A stretch of 14,386 bases of DNA from Burkholderiales bacterium (lineage in GTDB: Bacteria; Pseudomonadota; Gammaproteobacteria; Burkholderiales; Usitatibacteraceae), in NCBI GenBank assembly GCA_014378085.1, contig JACMOJ010000482.1:1-14386 (forward strand), given 5' to 3'. Below are positions 14,335 through 14,386 of this stretch, one piece after another (the first letter of the stretch is position 1; each line of letters opens with the position of its first letter). A program made the translations under genes and the position numbers. Under the pieces are notes generated by a model that was not told where the DNA came from, searched no databases, and worked only from the letters and a program-made list of their open reading frames with translations.

Positions 14335-14386
14335 TAATTTATGTGGCCAGCCAACTAGCAGATCAGACAGCAGATTACGTGGCGGC

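Noticed and set aside
14335..14386. Possible start of the next gene (GTG at 14343, open to the window end)
   Set aside because: Only 14 codons are visible, with no ribosome binding site and no recognisable start of soxB.
1..14386. tRNA, rRNA, CRISPR array, insertion sequence
   Set aside because: No cloverleaf-type sequence, rRNA motif, regularly spaced repeats, or transposase with terminal repeats was seen on reading both strands.

Overview
The window looks like chromosomal DNA of a free-living, probably betaproteobacterial (Burkholderiales-like) Gram-negative. The reasons are a soxXYZA gene order, Tat- and Sec-exported redox proteins, lipoproteins with classical lipoboxes, Shine-Dalgarno starts, and small periplasmic proteins of a type I associate with that class. 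This placement rests on memory of families, not on a search.

Layout. (1) Positions 1-5705, plus strand: a run of four genes for exported proteins. They are the C-terminal end of a large Ig-like/PKD-like surface protein, an unrecognised secreted 270-residue protein, a lipoprotein with a carboxypeptidase-regulatory-like fold, and a zinc-dependent phospholipase C/P1-nuclease-like protein joined to the lipoprotein gene by an ATGA overlap. The last reading frame meets a TAG at 5391 but stays open in the same frame to 5705. (2) Positions 5706-6190: no intact gene, only a minus-strand remnant of a HigA-like helix-turn-helix antitoxin. (3) Positions 6190-8533, minus strand: three separate genes. They are a basic, low-complexity periplasmic protein, a BON-domain lipoprotein (these two followed by near-identical intrinsic terminators), and a Tat-exported dienelactone hydrolase followed by a 16-bp hairpin. 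(4) Positions 8786-9127, plus strand: a small unrecognised gene, then about 380 bases without a gene. (5) Positions 9511-14334, plus strand: a tight operon for a two-subunit IorAB-type molybdenum hydroxylase (2Fe-2S subunit and Tat-exported molybdopterin subunit) running directly into soxX, soxY, soxZ and soxA. The molybdopterin gene is cut by an in-frame TAG at 11193.

How the genes could work together. SoxXA conjugates thiosulfate to the cysteine of the SoxYZ carrier in the periplasm and passes electrons to c-type cytochromes. The molybdenum hydroxylase lacks a FAD subunit and is also predicted to be periplasmic, so it needs a similar acceptor. The two modules overlap by one base and read as one transcription unit, an association I do not recognise as standard. 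The window ends before soxB or soxCD, if present.

Main points to re-examine: two in-frame amber codons in otherwise intact genes, the molybdenum hydroxylase-Sox junction, and a SoxY whose C-terminus keeps the carrier cysteine but lacks the usual GGCGG ending.
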